64,000 nt of DNA, from the NCBI GenBank assembly GCA_003194525.1, contig NBIV01000107.1, forward strand, positions 1-64,000. Direction: 5' to 3'. This document shows positions 42,301 to 53,797 of this stretch, one piece after another (the stretch's first letter is position 1; each line of letters begins with the position of its first letter). The translations under genes were made by a program, and so were the position numbers. The notes under the pieces were generated by a model. It did no database searches. It saw nothing but the letters and a program-made list of their open reading frames with translations, and was not told the DNA's origin. This stretch comes from Gracilariopsis chorda. Lineage: Eukaryota; Rhodophyta; Florideophyceae; Gracilariales; Gracilariaceae.

Positions 42301-45123
42301 TTACTTGCCTTCTCTTACTAATCCGTTGACAGTTGATTTCGGAACCGCATATCTTTGGAGGGTAATGTTCATCTCACCGTCATAGCTTCGACTTCTTTGG
42401 ACACTGTTTATTCTCTGGATTCTCTCCTTCCTTGTCCCATTTTCTTTTCTCAATATACCTGAAGACAAGGTGTTTGATGATCGGTCCTTCTTAACCGAAG
42501 CAGAACTCAAGGCCGGACCCAGTTCTCGAAGCATTCGCACAACGGTATCCGGGTCTGGAACATATCGCTCCGCAGCAGAACTGTCCGACTTGCCGCCCAC
42601 GCGGCATGACAAAGTGACCACCCGTCCATCTCCACTACGCACATATTGATTCAAGAACGAGAAAAGATCTTCATCGGCTTTGTCAGAGCCCATCGCAAAG
42701 GTGAAGTCCAAGTCTTCTGACATTGTCGATAAAATCTTCTGGAGAGCCCCAACACGAGATACACCAATCGGCCGGAGCTCGAGGTGCTTGAGACCAGAAA
42801 TAACTTCTACAGGTAAGTTCAAACAAGACTCCGCGAGTAGAAGCTGCAGTTCCTTTGCCTGCCATGATCCGAACATTGGATCGGCATCTCGAAAGTGCCA
42901 TGTGATGGTCTTATCTTTTTGCTCTAGGTGAGAACCCGGAGTTCGCTCTGTGAAGTATTGTAGGATTGGCAGAACGCTTGCCCTCCAAGATTGGTCGTCA
43001 GCTTCGATGGTAGGTTCCCATGCGGTTTCTCCGGGATGTTGGATAGCACAACCCTGCTCAGATACCATGCCGATTTCTAAGTCTCCAAACCAACTTTCAA
43101 GCGTGTCTCCTGATCTTCCAGACATTATGTAGACTAAATTTCTTCGATCAGCGCAAAGCCTTTGCAGGAATCGTCGGATTGAGACTGAAGGGGTGGCAAG
43201 GTCTGGAAGGGATGCAGGATGACAGAGGGTTCCCTCATATTCAAGTATGAACAACCTCTTCTTGCGCTGGCGCAGCTCAGGTAGCAAATCAACGGAGACA
43301 CGCAAAAGTGACTGCTTGGACTTGTGAACCTCCTGTGCCTTAACCAGCCTTTCAATTTGCTGCAGTTCCGTAACAAAGGATCCCGCCCAAAACGCCGCAG
43401 TATGCTTGTTAACATAATGGAAAAGTTTCCAATGCTTCAAAGCTCGTTCGCGCTCTGGTATCGACAACGCTTCATGCATTGCCGATGCAACTTCTTCCGT
43501 GTTCCACGGATTCACACGGATGGCAGATGAAAGCGACTGAGCCGAGCCTGCAAATTCAGATAGCACGAGGACACCATGACGCTCTTGTTGACATACAACA
43601 TATTCGTAGGACACTAGATTCATCCCATCTCGAATGGATGTGACAACGGCGACATCAGCAATGAAGTACAATGCGCAAAGGTCATCAAAGTTAACCGACT
43701 GGTTGATGAAAACGATGGGTGCGTTCTCCACAGACCCGTACTGCGCATTGATACGACCCACAAGTTCGTTCGTCTGACTTATCAGTTTCTTGTATTCATC
43801 TACTTCTGTGCGGCTCGGGACTCCAATCTGTACGAGAACGACCTTATCCTTCCACTCCGGATGTTTAGACAACAAAACTTCGAAAGCCATGAGCTTATGC
43901 GGCACCCCCTTGATGTAGTCCAGTCGGTCAACACCTAACAAGACTTTCTTTCCTTTGAACTTATCTTCTAAATCAAGAATGCGCTCCTTGACAGAAGTAG
44001 TTCGAAGTTTTTCAGTCCATGTGTTGGGATCAATTCCAATGGGGAAGATTCCAACATTTGCAAAGTGGTCCTTGAGTGTGACACCCTTGGGACTCGCTTC
44101 AAGTCCCAGGATACGGGTGCAAACACTGAGAAAATGGCGTGCATAATCGTACGTATGAAATCCTATGAGGTCGGCAGCCAGAACACCTTGCAAAATGTAG
44201 TTTCGAACGGGAAGAATACGATACACCTCGCTACTCGGGAAGGGTGTATGTAAAAAGAACCCGATAGTCACATCTCTCACACGTTTGCGCAGAAGGCTTG
44301 GCAGGAGCATTAGATGATAGTCTTGCACCCAGATAAGGTCACCGGGTTCGTATATCTGCATTACCGCATCTGCAAAACGATGATTTGCTTTGGAGTAAGC
44401 GTCCCAGTACTTGTAATCGAATTTCCTTTCGCCATCTGATGAAACAATAGGCAGCGGCACGTAGTGAAATAAAGGCCATAAAACGTCGTTGCAAAACCCA
44501 TTGTAGTAGAGGTTGGCATCCCCCTCAGACAGGAACACCGGGTAGCAGTTCTTTTCTTCAGAAAGCTTTGCTCTCATCTCTTCTTGCTCTGAAGCTGCAA
44601 TTTCCATGCCTGTCCATCCAACCCATACGAAAGGAATCTGATTCTTGACACCGGCAAGGGCACTTACCAAGCCGCCAGAGCTAACACGGAAGTTCCATTC
44701 ACCCTTATCGGTCTTCGAAACAGTGACGGGCAAGCGATTACTAACGACAATGAGCCTCGGACTATGCCCGCCCTGCGCTGGAGATGCATTATCAAGCCTG
44801 GTATACGATCTACTACCAATGCTTGAACCGTTTCCCTGGCCTGGTTCGTCATCTTCGTCCACTGGTTCACCACGCACGGATTCGAGCTGCAAATGGAGGC
44901 GGTGGATCTTGTTCAAGATTTCAGCCTCAGTCTGGCGCGGGTCTTCGTCTAGCTCATCAGTTTCGGAACTGGAACCTGACATTGTGGGAGAGGATGACGG
45001 TGTTGGAGACGGTTGGAGTGCCATGTGGCAGAGCCTCGTTCCAGTAAAGAAGTCAAGAGGGGAGCGCGTGGAATGTGACTGTGTGGTGGTTGGCGGAACG
45101 CGCTCGTCATCACCCGACGGCAA
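42301..45123 (-). CDS. TPS: Trehalose-6-phosphate synthase-like (GT20) protein with degenerate phosphatase domain
   Basis: A complete 940-residue frame. Residues 1-120 are Ser/Thr/acidic-rich and probably disordered; ATGs at residues 34 and 48 are alternative starts. The GT20 domain (about 122-600) keeps its key motifs: VVSNRLPVTV, WVGWTGMEI, WVQDYHLMLLPSLLRKR, HTPFPSSEVYR, GVDRLDYIKGVPHKL and VSYEYVVCQQ. It therefore probably transfers glucose from UDP-glucose to a sugar phosphate. The C-terminal HAD phosphatase-like domain (about 620-880) keeps YIMSGRSGDTLESW and GSDKADEDLF, but motif I, normally DYDGT, is EYEGT (residues 628-632), losing nucleophile and acid/base Asp. It is likely a synthase with an inactive or regulatory phosphatase domain. 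In the red alga Galdieria related proteins make floridoside, so the acceptor here may be glycerol-3-phosphate, not glucose-6-phosphate. Confidence 0.92.
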   Translation of the reverse strand: MPSGDDERVPPTTTQSHSTRSPLDFFTGTRLCHMALQPSPTPSSSPTMSGSSSETDELDEDPRQTEAEILNKIHRLHLQLESVRGEPVDEDDEPGQGNGSSIGSRSYTRLDNASPAQGGHSPRLIVVSNRLPVTVSKTDKGEWNFRVSSGGLVSALAGVKNQIPFVWVGWTGMEIAASEQEEMRAKLSEEKNCYPVFLSEGDANLYYNGFCNDVLWPLFHYVPLPIVSSDGERKFDYKYWDAYSKANHRFADAVMQIYEPGDLIWVQDYHLMLLPSLLRKRVRDVTIGFFLHTPFPSSEVYRILPVRNYILQGVLAADLIGFHTYDYARHFLSVCTRILGLEASPKGVTLKDHFANVGIFPIGIDPNTWTEKLRTTSVKERILDLEDKFKGKKVLLGVDRLDYIKGVPHKLMAFEVLLSKHPEWKDKVVLVQIGVPSRTEVDEYKKLISQTNELVGRINAQYGSVENAPIVFINQSVNFDDLCALYFIADVAVVTSIRDGMNLVSYEYVVCQQERHGVLVLSEFAGSAQSLSSAIRVNPWNTEEVASAMHEALSIPERERALKHWKLFHYVNKHTAAFWAGSFVTELQQIERLVKAQEVHKSKQSLLRVSVDLLPELRQRKKRLFILEYEGTLCHPASLPDLATPSVSIRRFLQRLCADRRNLVYIMSGRSGDTLESWFGDLEIGMVSEQGCAIQHPGETAWEPTIEADDQSWRASVLPILQYFTERTPGSHLEQKDKTITWHFRDADPMFGSWQAKELQLLLAESCLNLPVEVISGLKHLELRPIGVSRVGALQKILSTMSEDLDFTFAMGSDKADEDLFSFLNQYVRSGDGRVVTLSCRVGGKSDSSAAERYVPDPDTVVRMLRELGPALSSASVKKDRSSNTLSSGILRKENGTRKERIQRINSVQRSRSYDGEMNITLQRYAVPKSTVNGLVREGK

Positions 45124-47140
45124 AGGGCGTGGAAAATTACGGATCTGTTTTTACGTTTTGTTCAGCGCCATTGAAAGAGCACCAACCTTTTTTCGCGTCC
45201 ATTTACACCCATGGCGACAAGTGCACGGCCATCATCGCGCGTGAATTCGTTGTAGCGACACTAACAACCACTGGTACTGAACGGTTATCCCTTTACCTCT
45301 CTCCAATATCTCGTAGATATACCGAAGAAAGAATCTTTTGGGTGCAGTTAGATATGACCCTTTGCAAGGCTACACCAGGAACAGTCGTCTTGCTGTTCTG
45401 AAAGGCCACGGTATGGGCACGTACGTTCCAGCCTCCAGCGAAGCGGACTCTTCTTGGTAATGCAAGGTTTCGTCATGGCACATACACTTGTGTCGATCGC
45501 GAAGCAAAATTCTCAATGGTCCCACCCTACTGATCTGCCATTTGCCATTCGTCCACTCCTAGTTCAGCAAATGCAGGTCATTCGTTTGCCCGTTCTGAAC
45601 TACCAAAGGCCCATTCATGGGTTTCAAACCTAACAAATTGCATTAGGTTTGGGGCTTGTCCGCACTTAGTACCTTAAGTGAGTGTTCGCCATTGCGTTTC
45701 TCCCCGCCCCCCCCCCCCGGCCATGGGCATCCCTAGCTACTTTCGGGTTTGTCAGAGAATACAAGCGCAACAATACCCGAAATCGCCAAGGGCGCTGGGG
45801 TTTTGCCTCGTGATCCTCAACATCATGAACACTTCAATAACATCATGAACACTTCAATGTTACCGTAATCACGTTGCTGTAACTTTGCCTCGCAAACGGC
45901 AGATTGCCTGCAATTATTCCACGGATCAGGAGCGACAAAGTCCGTGCCTCAATGCGACGCCGCCATTTTTCGTCACCAATGTCCATTCATTGTCCCTTCG
46001 ATATTTCACATCAGTGACATCAAACTGATTGTTCACTCTTCTTACGGTTGCCGTATCACCCCGTTTACTCTTCCCAGTGTGCCCTCGTCGCCGGCATTTC
46101 TTTTTCCGTTTGAAGGCAAAATCCATCATGGCTATACAACCAGGAAAACCTGGAGAAAAAACCTTCCGACACTATCGACATGTGACACTTTTGATGGGAA
46201 AGCTTCGCCAGGGCCTGTAGTGCAAAGTTCTCTCTCTCTCTCTCTGTTTACGAACGAGTAACATCAATTCTATGTTAGCCCGGGGGTTTGCTAAGGACCC
46301 CTACAACCTATAACGCGTTCTTCGTACGATAGCTATTAGCTACAACCCGGAGTCGTGCTACACACACTGGGTTACTACTATACTAAGAATGCATTAGGTG
46401 TCTAGGCGTGTTCAACCGCAGAATCGTTTCGTTTCCGAGGACTGTTGCCTTCTTCATTCCACCATTTCATTCAACCTCTAGAGGTCCTCGGGTAAGGGGC
46501 ACACCACGACAAGGCGATTCGCATGTACCACGTTGGCCGCCAAGAAACCATTGACGACATCCTTTCCGCCCAATCCTCATTTCAGCGGCAAGATCGGGGG
46601 TAAGAACCGGCGCGTAACCTGCTGCGGCGTCTGATCCAAGTGTAGATCCTCCGAGAAAACCCTGGAAAAAACCCCGGTCCAGAGGCTCCTTTGGAGCTCT
46701 TCCTTCGAGGGAAAAATTCAGGGAAACAGCGGCTGGATCTTCTTCCGGTAGCGGGTCCGTGACCGACTGCGTACGTGCAGTTACGCGGGTGACTTTTCAA
46801 GACTATTCACCCAGGTCCGCGAGGGCAACTGGCAAGCTGACCGGTTGCTTGGGCGAGTTTAACGACCTCCCGTGCAAAGTTCTAAAACATTGAACCATCT
46901 TAGGCCCTTACTACACACGGACATGGACAATCTAACCCCTGGACACTCGTTCGCGTCAAATTGTCCATCACATTTTTCACTCTGTTGCCCATCTCCCGCC
47001 ATAAATGTAGATAGAAACATAGACAGGACATTCCCATTTTATCATAGAGCGCATAATCGTCTCTCCCGCATCCTTCCTTCATAGTCGCCGTGCCGTCTCA
47101 TCTTCGCTTGATTGCTCTCCAACGTGCATAAGCAAATACA
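45124..47140. other. Intergenic, no gene recognised
   Basis: No supported coding region. Small repeats are visible: a C run at 45706-45718, a 20-bp tandem pair of CATCATGAACACTTCAATRW (45821-45860) and a CT microsatellite at about 46232-46246. Confidence 0.5.
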
Positions 47141-47933
47141 ATGACGGCGGCTCAAGAAATCAAAGCTACCACAGAGTCTCCTCGCCCACAAACCAATGCT
47201 TCCGTACTAAAACAAACAACTCCGCAGCTCACTTCAATTTCACATACAACTGCAACATCCGCTCGGGAAACCACACAACCGTTTGCAGTCCAGACCTCCA
47301 GCGCTACCACCACTGCAGCATCACGTACTGCATCTGTATCTTTAATTACCGCATAACATCCGTCAAACGGTGCAAAAAAAAAAATGTGACAACAGTACCG
47401 TCGTTTTGATCTTTTCAATGATGAAGAAAGTGGTGTATGGAGAGAGAAAGCGTCAGAAAATAAACTTGAAAGATATCTTTGCGGAAGCTGTCAAGCACGC
47501 AGAAAGAAGCCAGAATACGAATCTAAAGGCTGGCAGAAGAAGTTGACTCGCATAAAGCAAAGTAAGATGGCATTATAAAGAAGATCAAACAATCTGGTAT
47601 AGAAAGAGACGATGAAAACTTGTTGAACACGCCAGAATTTTTCAAGGAATCCATGAGCTTGAAAACGGCAAGGCCAGAAACGATCCACCGGCACAGTATT
47701 CTACGGACGACGGTAGTGTTGTGCCCGATGGATTAAACTCTAGTACTGGAAAACGAGCAAAGTTGTCAAGGTTGTCAAAGAGGCGGAGGCTAGCAGAGCT
47801 CATAAAAAAACAGCTCATAAAAAAACAGGAGGCAACCAAAGAACGCTTAATCCAGGAGTTTGCGAGGGATAATGAGGAACGCCAGAAATACGAAACCTTT
47901 TTGGAGCGTTTTGTCAACTCATTTTTCATGTAA
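47141..47933 (+). pseudogene. Unidentified decayed ORF with coiled-coil end
   Basis: The first block (47141-47356) encodes a Thr/Ser-rich 71-residue stretch and stops. After an A run at about 47372-47382 another frame reads RFDLFNDEESGVWREK, YLCGSCQARRKKPEYESKGW and so on to about 47577. A third frame (47640-47933) ends with a charged helix, RLAELIKKQLIKKQEATKER, containing a direct repeat of LIKKQ. Together these look like one polar DNA- or protein-binding gene broken by frameshifts. The A run is a likely slip site. No family was recognised. Confidence 0.35.
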
Positions 47934-48333
47934 TAAAGTAATTCATCTTGTTGCGTTTCCTCCTGTTCCGGTTTCTGCCGTAACTATTACATAAATGTCT
48001 TGATCTTCATCAGCTGGAAAACAAGAACGGTTTCGTCACCGATCTCAATGCTCCAGTTGTGAAGGAATATCAACAAAAACACAAGTACAACAATTTCATT
48101 TTCACAGTATAGTTTAACACCGTCTTCCAATGATAGAAACCGATGCTGAGGCATTCCAAGCGCATACGTAACTGTTTTGCGTGTCATGCTTGCGACATCA
48201 CCCCATTTTCATAACATTAGATTGAAACTCTTTTCTGCCTCCGTGGAACTCTTTATCACGTTCGAATTAAGTTGACACGCACAATGACATATTTAGAACG
48301 GAAAAACTCGTGTTTTTGCAAATCATTAGATCA

Positions 48334-49290
48334 GACAAGTGGAAACGGCCTTCGGCCGTGGGCGGCGCTGCGCGCCGCGTTAGTTTTGTAGCTTTGTGTA
48401 TTTAGTAGCGTTCGGAGGCTCTCCGAGCACTTTGCTCGCTTGTGCTCGCAATAGCGCTCGTAGAACCACGGGGCGCCGCGGCGCTTAGAGTAAGTAGAGC
48501 CGTAATGGTTTTTGTTTAGGTACCAAAATTGACTGCAACGCCAGCCAATGATGAGAAAGCGCGACACATTGCTTTGTGTAACTGGGTGGCACTGCACTCA
48601 TTATGGGAGAGCCAGCCAGTAAGCAGGAAGCTTTGCTGCTGCTGCTGCTGCTGAAGTTTTTAAGTGGTAGGGAGGCGTTGCGCCAAATGGCAGTTTTGCA
48701 AGCGCGTAGAGGGGCATACAGGACGGTTTACTGGCGCACCGCCTCCAGTCAATCAACAACACCCCCTCATACATGTTTAAATCATTAAGAGTGGGGTGTT
48801 GAGACAAGTGGAAACGGCCTTCGACAGTGGGCGGCGCTGCGCGCCGCGTTGGTTTTGTAGCTTTGTGTATTTAGTAGCGTTCGGAGGCTCTCCGAGCACT
48901 TTGCTCGCTTGCGCTCGCAATAGCACTCGTAGAACCACGGGGCGCCGCGGCGCTTAGAGTAAGTAGAGCCGTAATGGTTTTTGTTTAGGTACCAAAATTG
49001 ACTGCAACGCCAGCCAATGATGAGAAAGCGCGACACATTGCTTTGTGTAACTGGGTGGCACTGCAGTCATTATGGGAGTGCCAGCCAGTAAGCAGAAAGC
49101 TTTGCTGCTGCTGCTGCTGCTGAATTTTTTAAGTGGTAGGGAGGCGTTGCGCCAAATGGCAGTTTTGCACGCGCGTAGAGGGGCATACAGGGCGGTTTAT
49201 TGGCGCAACGCCTCCCGTCAATCAACAACACCCCCCTCATACATGTGTAAATCATTAAGAGTGGGGGTGTTGAGATACAAGAGGAAGCGG
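48334..49290. repeat. Tandem 469-bp repeat units at the left end of the Helitron
   Basis: A unit starting GACAAGTGGAAACGGCC at 48334 repeats nearly exactly at 48803 and starts a third, partial copy near 49275. The period is about 469 bp. Each full unit contains a CTG microsatellite and an inverted repeat GGGAGGCGTTGCGCCAA/TTGGCGCAACGCCTCCC (perfect at 49139-49155 and 49200-49216, decayed in the first unit). Each closes with AATCATTAAGAG and a short GTGGGG tract. A related single copy lies at the other side of the helicase region (55620-55880). Confidence 0.9.
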
Positions 49291-49480
49291 CCTTCGGCCG
49301 CGAACGGCGCTGTGCGCCGCGGTAGAGGAGTAATAAAAATCGTTGGGAAGAAAAAAAGGTGGAGAAAGCGAAAGCAAAAAAATATATAGTTTAATTCAAT
49401 GAATTAAGAATGTAAGAAAAATAATTAGGGTTATGGAAGGATGCAGAACTGAAGGGCTCCAGACAGCACTGGATTGGATA

Positions 49481-52400
49481 TCACCACATGCATGGCATGA
49501 GTTGTGTGCGCATTCGCGGATGTAGGCGGCGGTTCATGCAAGAGCAACACATGGTCGTTTTTTCAAACATGCGACAATGCGACATACAAATGACCGGCAC
49601 AGAAGCCGTTGAATCGCACATCCACAACAAAACCATCCAAGGTTTTTCCCTCTCCTTTTTTAACTGTAGCTGCAAACCCGAGAAGATTTGGGAACTGCCT
49701 TAGAATTATGCGAATGTCTGCGGAAGTAAACTCACAGTCCATAAGATGTAAGCGCTGTCGTTCCAGGACCTGTCCGTTCTCGTCAAATCGAGACACCTGC
49801 ATCGTAAATTGTTCGACATGCACAACTACGAAAAGCTTTCCATTGACTACAGCAGGATGCAGCATGTTTTGAATGACCATAACTGGGACACTAATATTCA
49901 AGTTCAAGTTATGGGGGGGTACTCCAATAGGTATATACTGATATGCAAACTCGGTAACAAAATAATTGGTGAAGTCAGGCTCTGGGTTCTGTCCTCGATC
50001 AAGTTGCATGTCTGTCGCTGACGGAAGAGTGAAGCGCTCACCAGAAAGCAGATCTTGCGCTGCCGCATTATGTTCTTGGAACAACTGGTTTGTGGACGCA
50101 ATGAGAATCTTGCCGAGATCCACATCCTTCTCTTCTTATGTCGTATTGTGAGCCACTTTCACAGTAATTGGTAAGCGGTTTGCATGCCACCGGTAGATCT
50201 GAGTGGTAGTGGAGCGTTGTTGGATATTGTGTTGCGTGCAATAGAACGTAACAGTGAGGCAAATGCCGGATCATTGGCTTGGCGTACGTGTTCGGGGACA
50301 TACAGCACTTGAACCGAGCACAATGTCCATAGATCACTCACTCTCCCACGGCAATTCGTTGAGAATGGTTGTGTACACTCGTCTCACATTTCCACTTGGC
50401 TTGACCTCCATGTACACCTGCGGCGCCACTGGAAGCAGCTGGGACTATTCGCCGGATAGAACGATAGTTAAGCCCCCAGATGGAGGCTGGTTTTCCATTT
50501 CACTGCAGCGAAGATTTTTGAGCAACGTATCCATGAGTTCAAAGAGCTTTCGTGAGAGCATGGAAGTCTCATCCAAGAAGGGCAGTTGTACTTCACGTAG
50601 TAGTTCTGCACGTTGAGATCGGGGACCGTAATTTGACAAAATGGCTGTATTGCTGCTTGTAATTTCCTCGTCAGCTACACCCAGTCCGAGCAGGCTATGT
50701 AACGTGCGGCCAACTTCGTACAATGATGGTGCAATGACTGTTGTAGCAGTCATTTCGGCGTGCATTTCTTCTGACTCAGTAATATCGCGAAGCAGGTTGA
50801 GCACGTTCGTCTTTCCGGTTCCTGCGGTTCCTTGCACAGAGAACACGTTTACAGGAGTGCTTGTTCACTCCTGTAGCCCCTGCCTTTGTTGCAATGTGGC
50901 AATGATGGTGTCAATGACTTTTCTTTTGCGGAAGTTTAAGGTTGCGTACCTTGACTACAACATTGACGCATTTTGTACCACCCGCGCGTCTCGAGTTGTT
51001 GTAGCTTGGCCTGTCTCAGTCAATGCTGCCTCATCCTGCTGTAGGTGTTGTGAGAAGAAGCTTTGATCGCGTATCAGTCGTTTACCGTGCAGCTCTGAGA
51101 TCTCCACGACACGTCGATACATTTCTTGCTTTGGTTGCTGCTCATCTCCTCTATGTATGTCGCTACATAACGCCTCCCAGTTTTCATCCGCCATTTTCTC
51201 TGGGTATGTGCCTTGTTGTTATTGTCACAACCAGATGTCGTAGCTCGGAGGGAGTGCTGTATATCTGCACTGCTTCTTGAAATGCAATATCAAACTCGAA
51301 TCCGTCCGCAAGCAGTCCGCTTGCAATCGCAGTTTCATGATAAGTTTCATACTGCTGTTCGTTGAAAGTCTTTGTGTCTTCATGAGAGCTCGAGCTGTAA
51401 TTCACGAACAACAATCGCAGAGCAAAGAGCTCAGTGTCGGACGGTGAAACACCTCTGATCCTTGCGACGCACTGCTGGTCTTCCGTGCGCTCTACCCCGT
51501 ACATGGGCGGATCGCAGTCTTCTGTGGGCACCTGAGTGTTGTCTCCGTCGTATTTGTTAAGCACGTGGGCAGGAAACGTGCGATACAATTGCATGTTTTC
51601 AAAATACGAAAGGTAGTCGAGGTTCGCATATAATTCGGGCCTTGCAACGTATCTCTCCAACGTAGACGGCTGCGATGCGAAATAGATTTGAGTTGTACCT
51701 CTGAGCAGGAACGTTCGCTCTCCTTCCAATTGAATGGCCAGTTGCTCTACTCTAGGTACGATGTGAACATGTCGAAACTCAAAAATTCTCCAAGCTGCGT
51801 TGAGGGCGCACAACACAGGCGCTCGCATGTATGCACAAATATCGTTCTGCTCCTGTGGCTCTTGTTGCTGCTCGTTCTGCGTGCCTGTCTCATTAGCAAC
51901 ACTCACATTGAGCACCACCTCCTGAGATTTGGGCTGCTTAAACGCGTACTTTATCAGATAGGCCACTGCGCCTCCTCCTTGCGTGCGTTCTAAGTTGATA
52001 TGGGGCGATAGTTCCTGGTCAGAGTTGGGTTGTACGGCACAATGCTGAGTCTTCTTATCTTCTTCTGCGATAGATGACGCGATTCGTGGCTTCTTCAATG
52101 TACGTCTCCGGCATAATCATGTTGCTGTCGTATCCAAACTTGCACCGGCCAGCGCGATTCCAGCAATAGTGGGAGTGGTGCTGCCTGTGCATGGAACGAA
52201 TGAGGCCACGCAACGCGTCATCTTCGCCTGGAACGGTACGTTCTGCACAAGTCAGCTCTTCGATCACATCAACATCTTAAATCATGCCTCCTTTGAGCCA
52301 CACGACCATTTGGTGATGAGGCACATTGCGTTGTTGAAACTCAAGCTTGGATGAAAGCCCCAGGCACTTCATTCGAAACGTGTGCTTCGAGTTATTCACC

Positions 52401-53705
52401 AAGTACTTCATGAAGTCATCTGCGTACTGTTTGTACACCCTTGCAATCAGATCCGTTCAGTCAAATGGTCGAGGGCCATTACTCTGTGCCGTAAATGCGC
52501 TCCGATTACTGGTGTCCATACGAAGGCGCTGGATGTCCTCCCGCCAGATGTTCATGTTGATTGTAATGAAAAGAAGGCGGTCCTCTCCGCACTACGATCG
52601 CCTGTACATCCATGCGTGTGTTCTTCCAGTACGCTGCTGAGTTGACTGAGTCAGTGGGCAGAAATATGCGTCCTATTTTTGTGAACTGTGATGGTGACAA
52701 ATGACCTGCTTGCTGGATCTCTTGCTCTTGTACAATACCTGCCTGTTGTTTTCTCTGTAGGAAACGTAATGGAGTGTCCTCAATGTTTGTTTCCATGCGG
52801 AGCATCCACATCTGCACCAAATGTCTACGGTTTAGGAGGATGTTATCTGAAGACAGACGTCGCTTCGCGTTCTCAGCCCAGGTAGGCTTTCAGAGTTTCC
52901 ACCCGTTGACGCTGAGACCTGAGCTTTGCTTTGTAAAGTTCCTTGCATCCAGAAACAGGCCGATATCAACCGGGTCGTGCTGACCACCGTACAGGTAGAG
53001 AAGAAGGAAATTACCCTTCTATGCAAGCTTGGATATCGGTTTCAGAAGTCGGTACCGCACTTGCGCATTGTTTTCGACATTTGCAGTTGCCCCTGCTCCA
53101 GCAGCAGCAGCATTCGTCACTGCAGCGTGCTCTTCTGTTACGGTTCCTTCTAACAAGCACGGTACTTGAGTCTCCACTCGTTACAGGCCAGTCGGATCAA
53201 CCACGAGCATTTTCATCATGGTCGGCCCCATACCAGAAACATGTTCAGAGAGAGGGCCAGCACCTGCATGAGGAGCACTAACTGTATCAGTTCGGGTTCC
53301 TTCGTATCTAAGTACGACAACTCTTTGTTCCGCTGCTTGCACGCTGATATTTATCACGTTCTCCGCGTTTTGTTGTTGCTGTTGCTGTTGCTGTTGCGTG
53401 CTAAGCATGGATCGATAACGTTTGCGGACCACGTTTGGCTTCGTCTGGATCACATCGTAAAACTTGGGTACGATGTTTCTTACGTTGATATCCTGAATGA
53501 ACGCACGCAGATTGACACGCGCACACTGAGGTGGATCCAATAAAAGTGGAACGGTACCCCACAGAAATCTGTAGCTTGTGTTGTTCTGGTTCTGCGTGGG
53601 GAGAGCGAAAGCTGCGTTGCACTCCAGTCTGAGAAGAGAAGGACCGCCTCCCGTCACATACGAAATGTCTACAAACGCTTGCGTTGTCTCGAAGAGTGTA
53701 TTCAA
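49481..53705 (-). pseudogene. Helitron Rep-helicase, decayed
   Basis: A rolling-circle transposon protein broken by stops and at least four frameshifts, read from right to left. 53705-53181 (RFLWGTVPLLL, NVINISVQAAEQRVVVLRYEG) and 52820-52506 (IGRIFLPTDSVNSAAYW) form the Helitron-like N region. LEFQQRNVPHHQMVVWL near 52310-52345 is where the HUH nickase motif should be; it reads HHQ. HSHYCWNRAGRCKFGYDS (52190-52130) is the following Cys/His block. 52098-51184 is a further well-preserved 304-residue segment. The PIF1-type helicase follows: GTAGTGKTN (Walker A, near 50810), LPFLDETSML (Walker B) and near the end LDGFVVDVRFNGF and LYVALSHV (motif VI with its Arg changed to His). Confidence 0.88.
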
Positions 53706-53797
53706 GTTGAGGGAATGGGATTGGTACGCTCTCAGGCTTTAAATACTTCGAACCAACTTGCTGGCCTTCTGCAGAACGTGGCGCCCCATCCTGACAT

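Noticed and set aside
47141..47356. Intact small Thr/Ser-rich gene
   Set aside because: Protein-like text continues in other frames right after the stop and an A run, so a decayed longer gene is more likely.
48603..49389. Short conserved ORFs on both strands in the 469-bp units (for example YHLKTSAAAAAAKL...YWLALP)
   Set aside because: The similarity between copies is explained by recent DNA duplication; the Ala run is the CTG microsatellite, and the right-end copy diverges in frame.
53101..53400. Direct or CRISPR-like repeats from CAG/TTG runs
   Set aside because: These are simple trinucleotide runs encoding poly-Gln inside the Helitron frame, with no spacer-repeat pattern.
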